A stretch of DNA of 13,217 nucleotides from Ichthyophonus hoferi. Lineage: Eukaryota > Opisthokonta > Ichthyosporea > Ichthyophonida > Ichthyophonidae. Shown one piece after another: positions 8,541 through 13,217 of the stretch (position 1 is the stretch's first letter; each line of letters starts with the position of its first letter). The notes under the pieces were generated by a model. That model was given only the letters and a program-made list of their open reading frames with translations. It had not been told where the DNA came from and searched no databases. The position numbers and the translations under genes are program-made. The stretch lies in NCBI GenBank assembly GCA_002751075.1, contig NAOQ01000248.1, forward strand, positions 51,994 through 65,210, given 5' to 3'.

Positions 8541-8920
8541 GTTATATTAGGCTAGTAATTAGATTGGTTTATTTTATTTATTACTTGTGTGAAATATTGA
8601 GTGAATAACCTCACACTGCATTATTTGATTGGATAATTTTATCCAGCTTTAAGTATTTGGAGTTGAGGCTCATTACACTTAGCTACAAGATATTTTTATC
8701 CAATAAATTTTATCTTGGTATAATTAGATTGGTATACTGATTGGTCTAAGACTTAGTCATATTTTATCATAGATCTAATTCCTATGTCTGATGTAATTAA
8801 ATGTATGTAGGTTACGTTTAAAGTAGAGCATTCCCACCCTGGTAATTAGGCATAAGCCCAATAATTAATTGATTAGCACCATAGTAAGTATACTGACAGG
8901 TCAGCAGATTGGTGTAAACT
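8541..8920. other. AT-rich stretch with no gene seen
   Basis: The stretch is AT-rich without codon-like structure. Short phrases recur: AATTAGATTGGT at about 8557 and 8722, and a TTTATCC element on both strands near 8636-8705. No clear element boundary is visible. Confidence 0.5.
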
Positions 8921-9642
8921 ATTTAGCGCCAACTCAGTCTATTATCAAGCACCTGAAAATAATGAATAAATCTTCTACATCTTAGTTTGAATATTAATTA
9001 TTACTTTGCTTTTTTTATGATACTAAGGAAAATCATAACCAGAAAAAGTTCTAAATGCGCACTCCATTAACTTCTAAATTATCCCTTGATCCACGAGAAT
9101 AGATAAGAAAATGATAGTTATAATATCTAGCAATTCAAGTGAGATAAGTGAGATTTCATCATTCCGGGTTGTCCCAAACAGAAAAATAAATGTAATCTGT
9201 AACTCTCCTTCTGAACATTTTATGTTGACGTCTAGCCAAAGGGAATCATTCTCCACTGATTCAAAGTCAGTATCTGACACGTATTTAGAGAACAAATCTT
9301 TCAAAAACAAGGAGGATTGTGATATGAAATAGAGAAGGGGTCCATGCCTACTTTCTTGTCCATGCTATATGAGAATAGTTTCTAAAAACAAAATCAAGTT
9401 TCTTCTTGTTAAGATTTGGTACATTGCCCAGTCCATCACAATCCACCTTACCTATATTATATTGTAGCTGAAAAGGACACCAAGTCTCCCTTTGGTAGAG
9501 AACTTGTTCTTGATGTCATAGTGGTTGACTCTGTAAAATACTTTGAATCTAAAAGTCCCAAGTCCTTGAATTCCCACACTTTGCTTGGTTTACATTTAAT
9601 AAGGTTATATGTTTGCAGAGAGCATGTTGGTTGGCGCTAAAT
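8921..9642. repeat. About 720-bp segment bounded by 13-bp perfect inverted repeats
   Basis: ATTTAGCGCCAAC at 8921-8933 is the exact reverse complement of GTTGGCGCTAAAT at 9630-9642. The interior is AT-rich. Its minus strand contains an open frame of 78 codons (9074-9310) with no recognised domain, and a readable stretch near 9540-9590. No matching flanking duplication was found, so a MITE-like DNA transposon is possible but unproven. Confidence 0.4.
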
Positions 9643-10191
9643 TGTGGGTGTAGGCTGCCACCTGGAATGTAAAACCCCAAAATGTTGTTAGCATGTTGAT
9701 TGGAGGAGAGATGTCCTTGCCATTTTAATGAGCTGACAACATATATTCTTGCTTAGGCTGTTACTTAAAGCAGTATAAGGGAGAGTAGTCAGAGAAGTGA
9801 TTTCTTCCTGCTTGAGGTACTGCTGAAATCAGCTTGAGAGGTACTCTCTACCTTGGCTTGTAAAAAGAGTTACAATTGCCAATGGAGAATGCATTGCCTC
9901 AAACATGGCTTTATAGGGTTAAAGCATCAGGGTACCTCTGATTTTAACTTCATAAGGTACATAGTGACAAAATGTGTATAATTGTTCATAAATGTTACTA
10001 TTCAGTACATGTGGCTTAGGTCCTTAGTTAAGGGACTGATGATATTTCTACATGTTCATACACCCAGGTAAGTAAATCTTAATGTTTTTAGTGCCAAAGG
10101 AGCAAAAATAGTCTTTGCTGCAACACAGATTATACATTAAGCCTTTTGCATTGATAATGGGCTTATAATAAGGGTTCAGGGCTCTATGTAA
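9643..10191. other. No gene seen
   Basis: Mixed-composition sequence without a sizeable open frame or repeat. It probably continues the decayed tract on the minus strand. Confidence 0.45.
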
Positions 10192-10542
10192 TTAGTCCTG
10201 TTTAGGATGTATGAAACTGTTATGCCAAAGTGTATGCTTAATGACTACAAGTTCCATAATTAGAGTTTTCGAGTGGTCCACGTGATTGAGCCATATTTCC
10301 AGGCAGGCAGCTCTGTTGGCATCATAGTCAAGTGTCCCATAGATTGCAGTGCCAAGTGGTGCATCTCGCAAGTGGGCCTGTAGGACAAAAATCTTATAGC
10401 CAATATTTGTATCTATAAAAACATCCCAATTACCCTTTTTAATTACAACACGTTTATTGTCATAGAAAGTAGTGGTGATGGGTCTGTTATACAGAATTAG
10501 TAAACACAAGAACCCCATGGGTGCATTATCAATGAACAACAT
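10192..10542 (-). pseudogene. 116-codon open frame of unknown family in a decayed element
   Basis: This is the longest open frame in the right half of the window. It reads like real protein: NRPITTTFYDNKRVVIKKGN, then DVFIDTNIGYKI, DAPLGTAIYGTLDYDANRAA and an Ile/Val-rich end. It is a mix of beta-strand-like stretches and turns with no membrane helix or catalytic motif I can name. It is surrounded by broken coding-like sequence on the same strand. The most likely reading is a surviving piece of a larger protein from a mobile or virus-like element. A spliced host exon cannot be excluded. Confidence 0.4.
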
Positions 10543-11697
10543 TTGTGTTCAGCATTTTCTCTGGGCTTGCATGTAAACATAATGCAATCTTCCTTTTCAG
10601 AAGAGCTCACATTATAACACCATATGCCATTGTCATTGGTATCTCCACTGCTTTAATTTAAAAAACACAGATAACTTTGAAAAAATGTGCATGAAGTAGC
10701 TGAATTGACTATGAGCTCGGTTGTTTTCAGTGCCTCCTGTGAACTAGGTGTGGTTGCATTATCTATTTGGGTTATGTTGGTGATGGCCTCAGTTTCTGTA
10801 GCACTGGACAGGTTGATGCTCTTACATGATGTGGCAGCCAGGGCAACCTTCTTTTTTTCAATGTCAGCAAAGGATTTTCTGCAGTTTTAACCCTTTAGAT
10901 CGAGGGTACAGTCTACAGTATTGTGCTGCATTGGGATATCTGGATAATAATTTTATACAAACACACCTTTTTCCATAGGGTTGTTGCCTTTGCCACCCAT
11001 AGATTTTCTCTTGTTTTCTCGCTTCTTTTCCTTGCTGTTTTAGTTCCTCTTTTAGGTCTTGTTCTCAGTGTGATTGTTACTAATTGTAGTCCCCTTGATG
11101 CCTAGCATACGTTCCCATTCCTTAACCTTCATTAAAAAAGTATACCATGCAGAATACAAAATAAGCGCCATAGTGGGATATTATAGTCTTTAGTAGTATA
11201 AAGAATTTTTATGGCATTGGCGGTAATTACCTGTGGTATCATGTATGGATGAAGTCTTGCAATAATTTGGTATACAAAATCTTGTACCAAGTAATTGCTG
11301 ATGATTCTAATTTCTAGCTGACCTATTAGAAATCGCATAGTTTCTCCTAATATTCATATACTAAGATAACTGTAGTGTACCCATAAGTTGGGTTGAGGAG
11401 AACAAATTTTTCATAGATAAATTCTCAATCATTTAAATCTGCAAAACCAGCATATTCATGTTATGCCTGGTCTACAAAAATGTTGAGGTAGTGGTAAGCA
11501 AACTGTTCATCATTTGGAATGTAGTAGCCTCCTAATATAATATTGTTCTATTTTTCAGAAGTAGGTGCGAAGCATAAAACATGTGCCATATCAGCCTAGT
11601 TGAGCATGTAGCACAAGATCCTGAGCATATATATTAAGTGAATAGTTTGCACGTGTACTGTGCTTAAAGATCTTGAGGGTAGTGATGCCTATAGGTT
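10543..11697 (-). pseudogene. Decayed coding-like tract, family unknown
   Basis: Short readable minus-strand stretches alternate with breaks, for example ILGGYYIPNDEQFAYHYLNI near 11490-11550 and a 68-codon open frame at 11132-11338. No named domain was recognised. Several breaks are present. It is treated as part of the same fossil as its neighbours. Confidence 0.3.
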
Positions 11698-12082
11698 TTA
11701 TTTTGAACTTACCGTAACCAAATTTGTAGAGGTTTGATAATCCAAATAGTCCTGAAAGTAGTGGTGTAGAAAATCTACTACCACCAGGTGATCCCTGTGG
11801 GAATGGCTAGTGAGGGTGTCCTGGTCCAGCTGGTTCTCCAAATCTCCCTGGTTTAAAGTTGAATGGTTTGCCACCATTACCCAGTCCTTTTGGCCCATTG
11901 TCTGGGTCGCATGGTCCACTTGTGGGTGGGGCTGTCTGTTGCTGTTGATACTGTATTGGCCTGGCATTATTTTTTATCCCTCTTTCAGGAGCAGCAGCAT
12001 TGACATTATTAGTGGAATTCCTGACCTGAGGGTTGCCCGCAGGAGGGTTAATCACTGATCTGGGAGGAGGAGTGTGTTTCAT
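11698..12082 (-). pseudogene. Pro/Gln/Gly/Asn-rich low-complexity protein segment of a decayed element
   Basis: On the minus strand this reads as a disordered, Pro/Gly/Asn/Gln-rich segment (INPPAGNPQVRNSTNN, YQQQQTAPPTSGP, KPFNFKPGRFGEPAGPG), then a more hydrophobic stretch with TPLLSGLFGLSNLYKFGYG. It ends at a sequence resembling a splice donor (GGTAAGTTC, minus strand, about 11705-11713). The composition recalls linker regions of Gag-like or structural proteins, but there is no zinc knuckle or other diagnostic motif, so no family is assigned. Confidence 0.4.
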
Positions 12083-12160
12083 GCCATGTTGGCTGGAAGT
12101 TCCCCCAGGACTGACACTCCTGCTATGTCTGTAGCTGCCTGTGTAGCAACCAGAGTTGTT

Positions 12161-12232
12161 GCTTAATGTACTGCCTATTCATTAGCTAGAGCTGCCACTT
12201 GATGTGCTGCCCATTCATTGGCTGGAGCGGCT
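12161..12232 (-). repeat. Two tandem 36-bp units (12 codons each)
   Basis: The segments 12161-12196 and 12197-12232 match at about 29 of 36 positions. The period is a multiple of three. On the minus strand the right unit reads as an Ala-rich helix-like unit (AAPANEWAAHQV). Confidence 0.7.
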
Positions 12233-12282
12233 ACATTTGTGGCGGTTAATGTTGAAGCCGCAACTATCTCAGCACGTTCCTA

Positions 12283-12372
12283 TTGGAATTTTTGTTGAGT
12301 GGTGGCTAAGTTTTTCTGGATCTCTCTCTCTGCATACTGTAATTGCATAAGATTGTGCATAGTCTTGAACTC
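12283..12372 (-). pseudogene. Charged helix-like segment of a decayed protein
   Basis: The minus strand reads MHNLMQLQYAEREIQKNLAT and continues Gln/Lys-rich, typical of a coiled coil or long helix. It resembles the YQQREIEEQLASASA stretch next to the left copy near 3820. This supports a common origin of the two regions. Confidence 0.35.
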
Positions 12373-12868
12373 TTGTTTACACTGAAGATCTCTCTCCTTT
12401 TGTTCACAACACTCGAGATTAAATTTCTAACTTCCTTTAGCTGCTCAGGCAAGTTGTTCAGTCATGAGCTGGAGTTGTTGATGTTGTCACATTTGTGGCA
12501 TTGGCGTCTTGCAAAAGAGCTTGGGGACCTTCTAGGAAAGGGTTTAAAGGAAGGTTAGTTTGTAATGCTAAGTCAAATTTACCAGTCTCCCGTATATGGT
12601 CAATTTGCATGCATTTGTTGGCTGTAGTAGCCAACTATAAATTATTAGTAGGAAAGAAGGTAGTAAGCGTTTGTGTTATTCCTAACTAGTGAGATTGCAA
12701 ATCTCTCTAAAAGGGCATGTTGTCTGTCTCTTGCTCTTCATCTTCATTAGGAGAGGCAGCTAAAGTCCTCCTTTCTTGACAAGACGTGTCTGATAATCTG
12801 TCAATTGCCATGTAGCTCATCTTTCTACCAACGAAGTGGTGCAATGGTAATTCTGAAAATACAATAAC

Positions 12869-13150
12869 TCTGTTCGCAGTTGTAGAGTTCTGAGATGTTG
12901 GTGGGCTTGAGCCTGATTCAGTCGAAAAAATTGCTCTTCAAGTTACTGCCAGTCTTTATATATTTGTTGTTGTCTAATTGTTGTACACCGATATAGCTTG
13001 GAGAACTTGGGGCTGTCAAATTCTCTTGATATATTATTGTTTTCCAATTCAGGTTAGCAATAGAAACACAGCGTTTGGAATTGTTTGGGTAGTTAGTGTT
13101 AATGTGGTTATCCTGGGGTGCCACACTAATACTTGGTGCAAGGTGATAAA
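12869..13150 (-). pseudogene. Right copy of the 9-kb-spaced direct repeat, decayed coding-like
   Basis: This aligns with about 3920-4185 in the same orientation. On the minus strand it reads NYPNNSKRCVSIANLNWK and then a Tyr/Ser/Pro stretch (TAPSSPSYIGV). The right copy has about 50 bases near 13101-13140 absent from the left copy. The family is not recognised. It may be the 5' part of the fossil that runs leftward from here. Confidence 0.5.
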
Positions 13151-13217
13151 ATAATGTTGAAGGGAAAGTATTTTCTTTTCTGTCATTTAAGTATAACTCA
13201 TTTTTCCATATTTATAA

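Noticed and set aside
9111-9332. Overlapping plus- and minus-strand open frames at 9074-9332 as a sense/antisense gene pair
   Set aside because: Neither shows a known domain or convincing start context. Mutual openness follows from base composition.
7846-13150. Naming the right-hand tract as a Polinton, adintovirus-like element, Gag gene or other specific family
   Set aside because: No diagnostic motif (polymerase, integrase, zinc knuckle, packaging ATPase) is visible, and composition alone does not justify a name.
3920-13150. The 9-kb-spaced direct repeats as LTRs of one large retrotransposon
   Set aside because: Both copies read as protein in the same frame. They lack TG/CA termini at their edges, and the DNA between contains elements of both orientations.

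Overview
This is AT-rich eukaryotic DNA, about two thirds A+T by eye. It has canonical GT-AG introns, many microsatellites and several layers of old retroelements. One host gene can be read with confidence. Its short introns (about 290-580 bp), high A+T and Ty1/copia-type remnants suggest an invertebrate, perhaps an early-branching animal such as a sponge. That placement is inference and weak; no single feature fixes the lineage.

Region 1 (1-3073, plus strand) is the 3' half of a multi-exon gene for an SLC36-type (Aa_trans superfamily) proton-coupled amino-acid transporter. Six consecutive exons encode about 245 residues and six predicted membrane segments, ending at a TAG at 3071-3073. Every exon is a multiple of three and every intron is phase 0. 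The 5' half of the gene lies upstream of the window. The introns are low-complexity: AT runs, a GGATA/TATAGG minisatellite with an inverted counterpart, a GGT microsatellite and TTAA-rich tracts.

Region 2 (3074-4800) is the gene's 3' flank with no recognisable gene. It contains a decayed, formerly coding stretch on the minus strand (about 3756-4190). This stretch reappears in the same orientation near the other end of the window (about 12869-13150).

Region 3 (about 4800-7845) is a retroelement graveyard. A minus-strand Ty1/copia remnant (end of reverse transcriptase, RNase H, tract before the 3' LTR) stops exactly where a plus-strand LTR element begins. The second element has two diverged LTRs starting TGTTARAAC, at 5752 and 7522. 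It has a short internal region with a C-rich tract and a Pro-Glu/Pro-Val hexamer repeat. About 0.8 kb of unrelated DNA is inserted in its first LTR.

Region 4 (about 7845-13150) is a long tract with no intact gene. Its minus strand repeatedly shows short protein-like stretches: a 116-codon open frame at 10192-10542, a Pro/Gln/Gly-rich segment at 11698-12082, a 36-bp tandem duplication, and a charged helix-like segment. I read it as the fossil of one or more mobile or virus-like elements, but I cannot assign a family. It is the best candidate here for something undescribed. A 13-bp perfect inverted repeat (8921-8933 and 9630-9642) may mark a separate small insertion inside it.

No RNA genes, CRISPR arrays or bacterial-type signals were seen.
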